Shown here: piece after piece, positions 40,101 through 48,364 of the stretch | Position numbering within the stretch: position 1 is the stretch's first letter | Layout: the number at the start of each line of letters is the position of its first letter | Source: Candidatus Hydrogenedentota bacterium | GTDB taxonomy: Bacteria; Hydrogenedentota; Hydrogenedentia; Hydrogenedentales; CAILVY01 | Length of the DNA: 64,000 bases | Direction of reading: 5' to 3' | Assembly (NCBI GenBank): GCA_903837785.1 | Contig: CAILVY010000282.1 | Coordinates: forward strand, 1 to 64,000 | Notes under the pieces: generated by a model | The model's input: only the letters and a program-made list of their open reading frames with translations | The model's database searches: none | Told to the model about the DNA's origin: nothing | Program-made: the position numbers and the translations under genes

Positions 40101-40509
40101 CTGGCTTGCGTGGCATCTCGGCCTCAAGGGCGCCGGCTTCTGGTGCTACAAAGCTTTTGACGACTGGTGGCCCATGCAAACCACCGACTGGTCCGTCGTG
40201 TATCAAACCAACGACGAAGTCACGCCTTCACGACGCTGGGAAGCCTGCCGCGACGGACAGGAGGACTATCGGATGCTATACGCCCTGCGTGGCGCCATTG
40301 AAAAGGCACGCGCCGCCGGACGCGTGCAGGAGGCGGCCGAAGCACAGTCGCTCCTCGACTCGGCGGTTGAAGACGTGATCGCCTGGCAGGCCCGCAGCAT
40401 CGACGAAATCACGCGTCAGACCCGCGACTACGAATTGGACTACGGCACGTTGATGCGCTATCGCCAACGCATCGCCGAGCGCCTGGTTGCCCTGAGCAGC
40501 CTCAATTGA
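37129..40509 (+). CDS. Secreted FG-GAP/VCBS beta-propeller protein with C-terminal DUF4091 domain
   Basis: The 1,126-residue protein has a Sec signal (MFRYAWILALLLAPAASAQ). The first ~420 residues form a beta-propeller with repeated calcium-loop motifs ADIDGDGSSEI, GDVDGDGCIEI, ADLDGDGKVEV, ADLDGDGKLET, ADVNGDGALEI and GDLDGDGALEV, about one per blade. A helical linker follows (about 530-620). The C-terminal half holds a TIM-barrel-like region ending in FWCYKAFDDWW and RWEACRDGQEDYRMLYALR, typical of DUF4091, a family linked to glycoside hydrolases. GAGGGAG precedes the ATG at 37129, 14 codons after the track start. Probably an extracellular glycan-binding or glycan-cleaving enzyme; substrate unknown. 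The gene at 40577 follows in the same direction. Confidence 0.85.
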   Translation: MFRYAWILALLLAPAASAQNVKWTFKTTGMPQAPTLYPDAVRPTGVLVAADQQVFLLSGKGELQWTASFDKLVANLPTAADIDGDGSSEILVSLIEASIVCLDASGNVRWTRALPSAAHGFGLTVVADVHAEPGLEILAGRQDGWLYCLSASGEVLWRFFGDKFRIGNPAAGDVDGDGCIEIVYGTDNGHVYCLNGNGQLDWACFEQAPYGRSGVNLADLDGDGKVEVLLTRSNQGNATCLMALDGATGEFKWRTRDQMQSYTSNVTADLDGDGKLETLHGDKGNWLYCTNADGVERWRLELAGRGIFWAPAVADVNGDGALEIVVPIRNTDPVTGACYFLVSADGKVLAPLKIGGSGNAAPAIGDLDGDGALEVLLATQSPDAVQALTWGGGGKVAWACLRGDSAMAARANVPEGKPCPALEASGPALTADMTEVFAGANVLHASWEQATPEHACAEIAVRRPEGAGETRITALPGGVREADLAWEMPGAGQATCTIRILAPGVAGVLAAAQRNVQTNPPDACDFEGVEAACNQAIAAASFESASGLETRRIALEAARRSLQRLAQSPHNDSVLAAQATALRKQAGELRDIANALQAFWKQKNGGSFVCRQDPNPWDPFDPLAMPEALEANPPVKIIAFGDEFEDAALNLLNISNHAIDVRCVFSKPKLAGGTPDPEPELANYISLRRGLAVPAYNSPMILDVLPELDRSRCIRLAPFETAQLWLVIDTHGLEAGIHQLTLYLGSMEPEMTLRELPITIEVLPVRLPEGVYAQMNWVGINPRETSDQQLKDMIDHGISVTYGPVLPTLSVDADGNLAGAIDWSATDAGLARVPGYFQLLFPSPPTVNWPEGVKAEPDSALSDKGFATAVRALAEHLAEKGFGYERWAFYPMDEPWLTGLSNIPSLRKFCERVKAADPSARNYADPTGMLRVEYVQEFKDLIDIWQPEINILKRDRPLREWFQQNARTLWAYEATDPSKDLLPLGYYRGYGWLAWHLGLKGAGFWCYKAFDDWWPMQTTDWSVVYQTNDEVTPSRRWEACRDGQEDYRMLYALRGAIEKARAAGRVQEAAEAQSLLDSAVEDVIAWQARSIDEITRQTRDYELDYGTLMRYRQRIAERLVALSSLN

Positions 40510-40533
40510 TGACCCGCGGGAAAGGCGATGCGC

Positions 40534-40539
40534 TACAAT
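40534..40539 (+). promoter_or_regulatory. Possible -10 (TACAAT) before the GH-like gene
   Basis: GCTACAATG lies 37 nt before the ATG at 40577. The -35 region is weak. Confidence 0.3.
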
Positions 40540-40576
40540 GGCGTGTTGGGTGCGAACTCTTGGAAGGAGATAGAGC

Positions 40577-42862
40577 ATGTTGATCTGGGCAGTAGTGGGG
40601 ATGGCCGTTCTGAATGCGGTGGACCTGCCGGTGGGTTCCGCGCCGGCGCCGGTGAAGTTCCCGTGGTTTCCCGACACGCTCCATGCCTATGTCTGGGGCA
40701 ATTGGGACCTCGTGCCCGTGGATCGTCTCGCGAAAGTGGTGGGCGCCGAACCCGCCCAAATCAACGCGTTGGCCAGGAGCATGGGACTGCCGGATCAGCC
40801 CGCGATCCCGAAGGACCTCCAGATTCGTTCCTACATCACCGTCATCCGGCGGAACTGGCATCTTCTGCCCTATGAGCAATTGCTCGAACTTCTGGGGTGG
40901 ACGCCGGAGCAACTCGCGTTCACCCTGCGCGAGGACGACTTCCTCTACGTGAAGCTCGGCAGTCTGAAGCCCAACTGTCCCCCGTTGCACTACGCCGCGC
41001 CCGGCGAGGCCGCCAAAGTGCGTGCGGCCGAAATCGCCCGGGCAATTCAGGAAAGCTTCCCCGAAGGGCTCGGCAAGATCAAAGACCCGCTCTTCGGCTT
41101 CGTGAAAAGACTCTCGGAAATGCCCTCCCCGGCTCTCGCGGCGGAGGCTGGCGACAAGAGCCTCTTCAATCCCCGCTACTGTTCCTCGTACTTCGCCCTC
41201 TACGGCGACCCCTTTCTCGAGACGGAGGCCGACTCCTTTCCGGAGGGCTACCTCGCGCGCCTGGCCGAGACCGGCGTCAACGGCGTCTGGGTTCAGGCCG
41301 TGCTCTACAAGCTGGCGCCGTTTCCATGGGATGCTTCGCTCAGTGAACGCCATGAAGAACGGCTGGCAGGTCTTGCCAAGCTGGTGGCCAAAGCGAAGCA
41401 GTTCGGCATGGGCATCCACCTCTATATCAACGAACCCCGCGCCATGCCCCAGGCCTTTTACGAGAAGCATCCCGGCCTGAAGGGCGTCTCGGAAGGAGAT
41501 TATGCGGCCCTGTGCAGCAGCGCGCCGGAGGTGCAGGAATACCTCCGCAACAGCGTGGCCGCGATCTGCCGCGCGGTGCCGGACCTCGCGGGCTTCTTCA
41601 CGATTTCGGCCTCCGAAAACCTGACGAACTGCTGGTCGCACTATCAGGGCGCGCAATGCCCCCGATGCAAGGAACTCGGCGCCCCGGCCGTGATCACCCA
41701 ACTCGCCACTGCCATTCGCGATGGCATCGCCCAGGGCGGGGGCAAGGCGCAACTCACGATGTGGGACTGGGGCTGGCAAGATCCATGGGTGAAGCCCATC
41801 CTTGATCAGCTTCCCAAGGACGTCCGCTTCATGAGCGTCAGTGAATGGAGCCTGCCCATCGAGCGTGGGGGAGTGAAGACCGAAATCGGCGAGTACTCCA
41901 TCTCCTCCATCGGGCCCGGCCCGCGCGCCACGCGGCACTGGGCCTTCGCCCGCGAAGCGGGACTCAAGACCCTTGCCAAAGTGCAGGCCAACAATACCTG
42001 GGAAATCTCCTCCACTCCCTACATCCCCGCCGTCGCCAACGTCGCGCAGCACGCGTTCAATCTCCGGGGCGCGCATGTGGACGGCATCATGCTCGGATGG
42101 ACGCTCGGCGGATGCCCCTCGCCGAACCTGGAGGTCTTTGCGGAGATGGGACGGCCCGACGAACAAAGCGTCGAGGGCGTGCTCAAACGCGTGGCCGAAC
42201 GCCGCTTCGGCGCGGCGGTGGCCCCTGCCGCCGTCGAAGCCTGGAAGGCGTTCAGCACGGCCTTCAGCGAGTATCCCTATGGAAATGGCGGCCTCTACTC
42301 CGGGCCGCAGCAGATGGGGCCCGCGAATCCCCTTTGGGAGCAACCCACCGGTTATGCACCCACGATGGTTGGCCTGCCCTACGACGGACTGGATCAATGG
42401 CGTTCCATCTATCCGGCCGGCATCTTCGCAGGACAGTTCGAGAAGATGGCCGCGGGCTTTGACACGGCCATCGCCGCACTCAGGACCGCCGCCGCACAAT
42501 GCACGCTCACGCCGCTTCAAGCGGAGGAATTGAATCACGAGATCGATGTCGCGGACGCCTGCGCCATCCACTTCCGGAGCGTGGCCAATCAATGCCGCTT
42601 CGTCATGCAGCGGAATGGGCTGGCCAAGACCGCGGACAAGGACGGCGCGGCCCAATGCATCGCTTCGCTCGAAGCATTGCTCAAGAGCGAGTCAAGTCTC
42701 GCGGCACGCCTCTACGCAATCCAGACCCGTGATTCCCGCATCGGATACGAAGCCTCAAACCACTATTTCTACATCCCCTCGGACTTGGCGGCAAAAGTCA
42801 TCAACTGCCGCGATCTCCTTCGCCGCTGGCTGCCCGAAGAACGCCGGAAACGAGGACTATGA
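40577..42862 (+). CDS. Glycoside-hydrolase-like TIM-barrel protein, unknown specificity
   Basis: The 761-residue protein starts with a short hydrophobic segment (MLIWAVVGMAVLNAV), possibly a signal peptide. Residues about 30-120 hold two similar helical segments, NWDLVPVDRLAKVVG and NWHLLPYEQLLELLG, which look like an internal duplication. A barrel-like domain follows: GVNGVWVQAVLYKLAPFPW, FGMGIHLYINEPRAMP, FFTISASENLTNCW, CPRCKELG. FTISASEN may carry a catalytic Glu. AAGGAG lies 7 nt before the ATG. It follows the FG-GAP/DUF4091 gene by 67 nt with its own weak promoter, suggesting joint glycan processing. Family assignment needs a profile search. Confidence 0.78.
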   Translation: MLIWAVVGMAVLNAVDLPVGSAPAPVKFPWFPDTLHAYVWGNWDLVPVDRLAKVVGAEPAQINALARSMGLPDQPAIPKDLQIRSYITVIRRNWHLLPYEQLLELLGWTPEQLAFTLREDDFLYVKLGSLKPNCPPLHYAAPGEAAKVRAAEIARAIQESFPEGLGKIKDPLFGFVKRLSEMPSPALAAEAGDKSLFNPRYCSSYFALYGDPFLETEADSFPEGYLARLAETGVNGVWVQAVLYKLAPFPWDASLSERHEERLAGLAKLVAKAKQFGMGIHLYINEPRAMPQAFYEKHPGLKGVSEGDYAALCSSAPEVQEYLRNSVAAICRAVPDLAGFFTISASENLTNCWSHYQGAQCPRCKELGAPAVITQLATAIRDGIAQGGGKAQLTMWDWGWQDPWVKPILDQLPKDVRFMSVSEWSLPIERGGVKTEIGEYSISSIGPGPRATRHWAFAREAGLKTLAKVQANNTWEISSTPYIPAVANVAQHAFNLRGAHVDGIMLGWTLGGCPSPNLEVFAEMGRPDEQSVEGVLKRVAERRFGAAVAPAAVEAWKAFSTAFSEYPYGNGGLYSGPQQMGPANPLWEQPTGYAPTMVGLPYDGLDQWRSIYPAGIFAGQFEKMAAGFDTAIAALRTAAAQCTLTPLQAEELNHEIDVADACAIHFRSVANQCRFVMQRNGLAKTADKDGAAQCIASLEALLKSESSLAARLYAIQTRDSRIGYEASNHYFYIPSDLAAKVINCRDLLRRWLPEERRKRGL

Positions 42863-42958
42863 ACGTGGCGGGCGGCCGGCCTCGCGCATCGGGAGTGCGA
42901 GGTCCACATTGCACAAAGCGCCCCCGCCGCCGCGTCCAGGATAACCAGGAGTGCTGTC

Positions 42959-43357
42959 ATGCTGTCGTTGGATCATGTCGCGTTGGAAGTCTCGGATATG
43001 GACGCGGCCATCGCCTTCTACACGGAGAAGATTGGCCTCGAACTGATCTCGGAGCAGCTGGACCCCGAGCATCACGAACGCTTCGCGTTCTTGCGGCTGG
43101 AGGGCGGCAACCTCGAATTGCTGCAATCACTGGATGACGATAATCAGCCCGCCGCCTTTGTGCGGACGGAGCCCCGGCGCTCAAACTGTCCGCACGTGGC
43201 CATCGGCGCGCCCGGCCTCGATGGGGTGCTTGCACGGCTGCGCGCCGCGCAGATCCCTATCCTGAAAGGTCCCCTTGAAATCCCCGGGCAGGTTCGTTGG
43301 CTCTATGCCGCCGACCCCGACGGCAATGTGCTCGAATTCGTGCAGTGGCTGCATTGA
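42959..43357 (+). CDS. VOC (glyoxalase-like) family protein
   Basis: The 132-residue protein is one vicinal-oxygen-chelate unit: MLSLDHVALEVSDMDAAIAFY, then HVAIGAPGLDGVLARL, and DPDGNVLEFVQW. His near the N terminus, the second HVAI His and the final Glu fit metal ligands of the fold. Members are glyoxalase I, dioxygenases, epimerases or resistance proteins; which one is not decidable. AGGAG precedes the ATG. It is convergent with zapA, only 10 nt away. Confidence 0.92.
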   Translation: MLSLDHVALEVSDMDAAIAFYTEKIGLELISEQLDPEHHERFAFLRLEGGNLELLQSLDDDNQPAAFVRTEPRRSNCPHVAIGAPGLDGVLARLRAAQIPILKGPLEIPGQVRWLYAADPDGNVLEFVQWLH

Positions 43358-43367
43358 TCGGAGGGGC

Positions 43368-43709
43368 TCAGTCCTTCTTGCGTTCCGGCTTCTCCGCCGG
43401 CGCAAACTCCTCCGCCAACGCGCTCAATTGCGTGGCGATCTTGTCGAGCGCCTTCGCCAGGTCCCGCACATCGCGTTCATGTTCCCGTTCGCTCAGATAT
43501 AGATCCGCGGCGAGTTCATAGGCCGTTTGCAGGGCAAACGCCTGCGTGTCGATGCGGGTGGCTTTCTCCTCGACCTGCTTCAACCGCTGATTGACGCGCT
43601 GCACGATCTCGAGGGTTGTTTCCTCATCCACACAAACCGGCACCCGCATTGTGGCGTTGCCGATCTTGATCTGGACGGCGGCGGGCGGGGAAGGGGGGAG
43701 GGCTTTCAT
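43368..43709 (-). CDS. zapA: Cell division protein ZapA
   Basis: The 113-residue protein has the ZapA pattern: VQIKIGNATMRVPVCVDEETTLEIVQRVNQRL, a globular head, then a coiled coil TAYELAADLYLSEREHERDVRDL. ZapA binds FtsZ filaments and supports Z-ring assembly. A Pro-rich N terminus and charged tail ERKKD flank the domain. It overlaps the coiled-coil gene by ATGA. Being downstream of pheST matches zapA placement in several bacteria. Confidence 0.92.
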   Translation of the reverse strand: MKALPPSPPAAVQIKIGNATMRVPVCVDEETTLEIVQRVNQRLKQVEEKATRIDTQAFALQTAYELAADLYLSEREHERDVRDLAKALDKIATQLSALAEEFAPAEKPERKKD

Positions 43710-44002
43710 CGCCGGAACTCCTCCGACAGGGCTTTCGCGAAGTCGAGCACGCGCCTGGTCCGCTCTTGCAGCTCGTTGTGCGTTCGGCGCAGGCGATCAT
43801 TTTCGTCCCGAAGCCGTTCGTAGTCCTTGAACGTTTCGCCCAGAGCCGACAGTTCTTTTCCCCGGCTCCAGAACTGTTTCAACAAGCGCTCGTGCGCCTC
43901 CTGCTGCGTCGTCATCGCCTCCCGCCCGTGCTCCAGCGCCGAGCGCAGGTCTTCTACTGAGTTTTCGATGCGGGACAGATACGATTTGAGCAGGTCATTC
44001 AC
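43706..44002 (-). CDS. Small coiled-coil protein, ZapB-like candidate
   Basis: The 98-residue product is almost entirely helical with heptad-like spacing (LSRIENSVEDLRSALEHG, DYERLRDENDRLRRTHNELQERTRRVL). No catalytic motif is visible. Placement between pheT and zapA, with 4-nt overlaps at both ends, suggests a ZapA partner, as ZapB is a small coiled coil. The ZapB name is not supported by sequence identity. Confidence 0.75.
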   Translation of the reverse strand: MNDLLKSYLSRIENSVEDLRSALEHGREAMTTQQEAHERLLKQFWSRGKELSALGETFKDYERLRDENDRLRRTHNELQERTRRVLDFAKALSEEFRR

Positions 44003-46395
44003 CGCAACTCGGCCTTATGCTCCGCCTGGAGCTTCCGCAGGATCTTGTCGACGGCTTTTTGAGTTTCGTCGTCCGTCAGCGTGCGTTCCGGCGACTGAAA
44101 CACGAGGCCCAACGCAACGCTCTTCTTGTCCGAGGGTATCCGGTCGCCCGTGTAGATGTCGAAAATCGAAACCTCTTTCAGAATCTTGCCGCCCGTTTCC
44201 CGCGCCAGACGCACAAGATCGCCTGCCGCAACGCCCTTGTCAACCAGCAAGGCCATGTCGCGCAGCGACGGCGGATAGGTGGTGATCTCTTCGAAACGGG
44301 CCACCGCGGGCGTCCGCTCAAGGAGCGGATCCAGGCACAGCTCCAGCAGGTAGACTTCGTGCTCAATGTCAAACGCCTTGAGCACCGTTCGCGTGATCTT
44401 GCCCAGGTGCCCCACTACGGCGCCATCCACCAGCAGCGCGGCCGAGGCGCCCTTCTGGAAACAACCCAATCCGGTTTCCTTGAACTCGGCGGTCACGCCG
44501 AAGAATCCCAGCACCGCCTCGGCCCGGCCCTTCATATCATAGAAGTCGACCGGTTGTTGCGGCCGGCTCCAGTGCTTGGACTCCGCGTGGCCCATCAACA
44601 GGATACCCAGCCGCAGCGACTGCAACGGCTGATCCGCGCCCGGCGCCGGCTGATAGGCCGGTCCGATTTCGAAGACCGCCATCTCCGTGACGCCGTGGCT
44701 GACGTTGTACGCGGCATGATTCAGCAGGGTTGGGATCAACGATGTGCGCAGCCCGGCCTGCTTTTCCGACAGCGGATTCTGCAGCGTGACGATATCAAGA
44801 TGGGCGCCATCGAGCCCGGCCTTCCGGATATCGTCCGCGCACGTGAATGTCCAGTGATATGCCTCGGTCAAGCCCTGATCCACCAGTTGCCGCCGCAGCC
44901 GGCGCACCCGTGCCTCGTTCGGCGCGAAGATGGTTTCGCTCTGGCGCACTTGCGGCAGGCTGACCCGGAGATTGTCGTAGCCGAAGAGCCGCGCAATCTC
45001 CTCGATGAGGTCCGCTTCCATGTATACGTCCGGACGCCATGTCGGCACGCGCAGCGTGCACGAGACGGCGTCGCTCGTCACGATCTGGAAACCCAGGCGG
45101 CACAGGAGGTCGCCCTGAAGGTCCGCGGAGATCTCCGTCCCGAGGAGGGCGTTAGTCCGGGCGTAGCGCAGGCGCACTTCCGGCGGCGTCACGGGACGGG
45201 GATACGCATCCAGCAGGCCCGAGGCGATCTCGGCGCCGGCCAGTTGCTGCATCAGATCCGCGGCGCGATTGATCGCAAAGACCGCCATCTCCGGGTCGGC
45301 CCCGCGCTGAAAATGCTGCGAGGCTTCCGTCACGAGGCCCAGTTTCCGCGATGTCCTGCGGATCGAGGCCGGCTTGAAATACGCACTCTCCAGGAAGACC
45401 GTCGTGGTCCCTTCGTCCACCTCGCTGTCGCCGCCGCCCATCACGCCCGCCACCGCCTGCGCGTTCACCGCATCGGCGATCACCAGCATGTCTTCGGAAA
45501 GCGCGCGTTGCTCGCCGTCGAGCGTCGTGATGGCCTCGCCCGGCCGCGCGCGCCGCACGACAATCCGGTGTTCCGCCAGTTTCTTGTGGTCAAACGCATG
45601 CAGCGGATGACCCGTTTCAAGCAGCACGTAATTCGTGATATCCACGATGTTGTTGATGGGGCGCTGGCCCGCGGCCATCAGCTTCCGGCACATCCACTCG
45701 GGCGACGGCCCCACTTTCACGTTGTTCAGCACCCGGCCCACGTAGCGCGGGCACAACTCAGGATCATCAATCGTCACGGAGGACAGGCTCGAAGCGGGCG
45801 TGGGGGACTCCTTCAGGTTCACCGCCGGGAGATAAACCGGCTTGTTGTACAGCGCGGCGATTTCGCGCGCCACGCCCAGCATGCAGGCCCAATCGCCCCG
45901 GTTCGGTGTGATCTCGACCTCGAGGATCGCATCGTCCAGGCCGAGCAGTGCCTTTACATCCGAACCGACCGGAGGCTGCGTCGAGAGAATCATCAGCCCG
46001 GTGTGATCCTCGCCCAGGCCAAGTTCCCGGGCGGAACACATCATGCCCTGCGACTCGATGCCGCGCATCTTGCGCCGGGCAATCTCAAAACCGCCGGGCA
46101 ACGTCGCGCCCAGGACCGCCGTCGGCACATAGTCCCCCGGCTTCATGTTTTTCGCGCCGCACACGATCTGGAGCGGTTCGCCCCGGCCCACGTCCGTGCG
46201 GCAGACCACGAGCTTATCCGCGTCCGGATGCGGATCGATGGACAGGATCTTGCCCACGTAGACATCCTTGATCTCGGCGCCGGGCCGCTCAATCGAGGCA
46301 ATTTCCAGTCCGAGCGTCGTGAGTTGATGGGCCAGTTCCTCGGCGTCGACGTCAATGCCCACGTACTCTTTCAGCCAGTTCATCGAGATTCGCAT
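43999..46395 (-). CDS. pheT: Phenylalanine--tRNA ligase beta subunit
   Basis: The 798-residue subunit starts MRISMNWLKEYVGIDVDAEE and includes the tRNA-binding EMAP-like domain (VGKILSIDPHPDADKLVVC), B3/B4 (GWDWACM-like VEITPNRGDWACMLGVAREIA), B5 (YARTNALLGTEI), the catalytic-like core with PTWRPDVYMEADLIEEIAR, and a C-terminal anticodon-binding FDX-ACB domain (ITTYPPSLRDMALLVDKGV). It forms the alpha2beta2 enzyme with PheS. The track start is 35 codons too long; the ATG at 46395 lies one base after the pheS stop. Confidence 0.98.
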   Translation of the reverse strand: MRISMNWLKEYVGIDVDAEELAHQLTTLGLEIASIERPGAEIKDVYVGKILSIDPHPDADKLVVCRTDVGRGEPLQIVCGAKNMKPGDYVPTAVLGATLPGGFEIARRKMRGIESQGMMCSARELGLGEDHTGLMILSTQPPVGSDVKALLGLDDAILEVEITPNRGDWACMLGVAREIAALYNKPVYLPAVNLKESPTPASSLSSVTIDDPELCPRYVGRVLNNVKVGPSPEWMCRKLMAAGQRPINNIVDITNYVLLETGHPLHAFDHKKLAEHRIVVRRARPGEAITTLDGEQRALSEDMLVIADAVNAQAVAGVMGGGDSEVDEGTTTVFLESAYFKPASIRRTSRKLGLVTEASQHFQRGADPEMAVFAINRAADLMQQLAGAEIASGLLDAYPRPVTPPEVRLRYARTNALLGTEISADLQGDLLCRLGFQIVTSDAVSCTLRVPTWRPDVYMEADLIEEIARLFGYDNLRVSLPQVRQSETIFAPNEARVRRLRRQLVDQGLTEAYHWTFTCADDIRKAGLDGAHLDIVTLQNPLSEKQAGLRTSLIPTLLNHAAYNVSHGVTEMAVFEIGPAYQPAPGADQPLQSLRLGILLMGHAESKHWSRPQQPVDFYDMKGRAEAVLGFFGVTAEFKETGLGCFQKGASAALLVDGAVVGHLGKITRTVLKAFDIEHEVYLLELCLDPLLERTPAVARFEEITTYPPSLRDMALLVDKGVAAGDLVRLARETGGKILKEVSIFDIYTGDRIPSDKKSVALGLVFQSPERTLTDDETQKAVDKILRKLQAEHKAELR

Positions 46396-46396
46396 G

Positions 46397-47413
46397 TCAG
46401 AATTGCTCCAGGAAACGCAGGTCGTTTTCGTAAAGATGGCTGATGCTGGTGATGGCGTGGCGCAGCATCGCGATGCGATCCACCCCCAGCCCGAAGGCAT
46501 AGCCCGTGTACTTCCCGTAGTCGTACTTCGCGTACTTGAACACTTCCGGATTCACCATGCCGCACCCCAGGATTTCGAGCCAGCCGCTGTTCTTGCAGAC
46601 CCGGCAGCCCTGTCCCTTGCAGACGGTGCATGAAATGTCCACCTCGGCCGACGGCTCCGTGAACGGGAAGAAGCTCGGCCGCAGCCGCATCTTCGTGTCC
46701 TTGCCGAAGAAGCGGTGAATGAACATCAGCAGCGTGCCTTTCAGATCCGCGAAAGTGATGCCCTCATCCACGAGCAGCCCTTCAATCTGATTGAACATCG
46801 GGCTGTGGCTCGCGTCGTAGTCCACGCGGTAGACCCGGCCCGGAACCACCACCGCCACCGGCGGCTGTGTCCGTTCCATCACCCGCATCTGCACCGGGGA
46901 CGTGTGCGTGCGCAGCACGACACCCGGCTTCACAAAGAACGTGTCGTGCGAATCGCGCGCCGGGTGATCCGGACGGATGTTCAGGCTGTCGAAGTTGTAG
47001 TATTCGGTCTCCACGTCGGGCCCGGCCGCCACCTGGAAGCCAAGCTCGAAGAAGATGTCGAGGATCTCGTCCGTGACCTGATTGATCACATGCATATGCC
47101 CGCGGCGCGGGTGCCGCCCCGGGAGCGACAGGTCCACGGCCTCGCTCGAGGCCCGGTGCGCTTCGGCTTCCGCTTCAAGCCCCGCCTTGCGCGCGTCGAT
47201 GGCGGTCCCGATGGCTTCCTTCACCGCGTTGGCGATCTGCCCGATGGCCGGGCGTTCTTCGGCCGGCACCTGCGCCAGGCCGCGGAGAATCTCCGTTACG
47301 CGACCTTTGCGCCCGAGATACTTCACCCGCGCGTCTTCCAGCACGCGCAAATCGGCGGTCTGCGCGATTTCCTCAAGTGCGGCGCCGCGCAAGGCTTCCA
47401 ACTGATCCTTCAT
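46397..47413 (-). CDS. pheS: Phenylalanine--tRNA ligase alpha subunit
   Basis: The 338-residue subunit has a helical tRNA-binding N terminus (KYLGRKGRVTEILRGL) and a class II core: ETEYYNFDSLNIRPDHPARD (motif 1/2 region), HTSPVQMRVME, and motif 3 GFGLGVDRIAMLRHAI-type (YAFGLGVDRIAMLRHAI). It charges tRNA-Phe. AGGACAGGA precedes the ATG. First gene of pheS-pheT-(ZapB-like)-zapA. Confidence 0.98.
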   Translation of the reverse strand: MKDQLEALRGAALEEIAQTADLRVLEDARVKYLGRKGRVTEILRGLAQVPAEERPAIGQIANAVKEAIGTAIDARKAGLEAEAEAHRASSEAVDLSLPGRHPRRGHMHVINQVTDEILDIFFELGFQVAAGPDVETEYYNFDSLNIRPDHPARDSHDTFFVKPGVVLRTHTSPVQMRVMERTQPPVAVVVPGRVYRVDYDASHSPMFNQIEGLLVDEGITFADLKGTLLMFIHRFFGKDTKMRLRPSFFPFTEPSAEVDISCTVCKGQGCRVCKNSGWLEILGCGMVNPEVFKYAKYDYGKYTGYAFGLGVDRIAMLRHAITSISHLYENDLRFLEQF

Positions 47414-47465
47414 GCTATCCTGTCCTTATGGCTCTGCCGAATAGGGTTCACCCCGATGATGGGGG

Positions 47466-47495
47466 ATTGTGCATCGCGCGGCGCCCGTTTTGCAA
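47466..47495 (-). promoter_or_regulatory. Candidate pheS promoter
   Basis: TTGCAA (47495-47490) and CACAAT (47471-47466) are 18 bp apart on the minus strand, about 55 nt upstream of pheS. A small CCCC/GGGG hairpin lies in the leader; no Phe-rich leader peptide was seen. Confidence 0.4.
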
Positions 47496-47506
47496 TCCGG
47501 GGCCGC

Positions 47507-48190
47507 TCACGTAAAGAGTGCGCGTCCGATCCGGACCTGGGTGGCGCCTTCTTCTATCGCCACCTCGAAATCGTCCGTCATGCCCATGGAGCGCTCGCGG
47601 AGGCCGTACTCGTCCGCCAGCCGGCGCAGGCCGCTGAAGACCGCCCGCAGCACCGATTCCGGGGCATCCAGGGGAGCCATCGTCATCAGCCCTTCGATGG
47701 CCAGCCGGTCGTATGCGCGAAGGGCCGCCAGAGCATGCTCCAGGGAATCCGGACCGAAGCCGTGTTTCTGTTCTTCGCCGGAGACATTGACTTCCAGCAG
47801 GATGGGCATGCGCTTATCCAGTTCGTCACAGCGCTTCTGCAGGGTTTCCGCCAGTTCCAGGCGGTCCACGGAATCCACCGCGTCAAACAACGAGACCACA
47901 TCACGCACCTTGCGCCGTTGGATACTTCCGATCATGTGCCAGCGGACGGCCCGGCCCAGCGCCGCGATCTTCGGCGCGGCCACTTCCACCCGGTTTTCCC
48001 CGAAATCCGAAACGCCCAGGGATTCCAGGATTCGCATCTCCTCCGGTCCCACGGTTTTCGTCACCGCGATCAGGCGCGCCGCCTCGCCCGGGCGGCCTGA
48101 ACGTTCCGCCGCCTTCGCCATTCGCTCCTGAATGGCGTGCAGATTCCGGGCGATTCTGTCTTCAAGTTCCGGCAAGAAACAGGTCTCCAC
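47507..48190 (-). CDS. YggS/PLPBP family pyridoxal-phosphate homeostasis protein
   Basis: The 227-residue protein is a fold-type III PLP-binding protein. AVTKTVGPEEM carries the PLP lysine near residue 45, GENRV follows, WHMIGSIQRRKV is the usual HxIGxxQxxK block, and the end SMGMTDDFEVAIEEGATQVRIG is the phosphate-binding signature. Such proteins buffer PLP and affect amino-acid metabolism without known catalysis. It appears to start at a GTG (48190) with no strong ribosome-binding site, so the exact start is uncertain. It lies upstream of pheS. Confidence 0.95.
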   Translation of the reverse strand: METCFLPELEDRIARNLHAIQERMAKAAERSGRPGEAARLIAVTKTVGPEEMRILESLGVSDFGENRVEVAAPKIAALGRAVRWHMIGSIQRRKVRDVVSLFDAVDSVDRLELAETLQKRCDELDKRMPILLEVNVSGEEQKHGFGPDSLEHALAALRAYDRLAIEGLMTMAPLDAPESVLRAVFSGLRRLADEYGLRERSMGMTDDFEVAIEEGATQVRIGRALFT

Positions 48191-48364
48191 TCATAACGCT
48201 GCGAGATGCGCACGTGGAAGGGAACCGCTCCATAATAGGTTCGGCCTCACTGCTATTCAAACCCGGCCAAACCTCTCTCAACGGAAGGATGCGACGGACA
48301 CTCCAGCCGATTGCGCAAACGGAAACAGTTCCTTTCGGCGCGGGCCAGGCGGACGAACGTCTCT

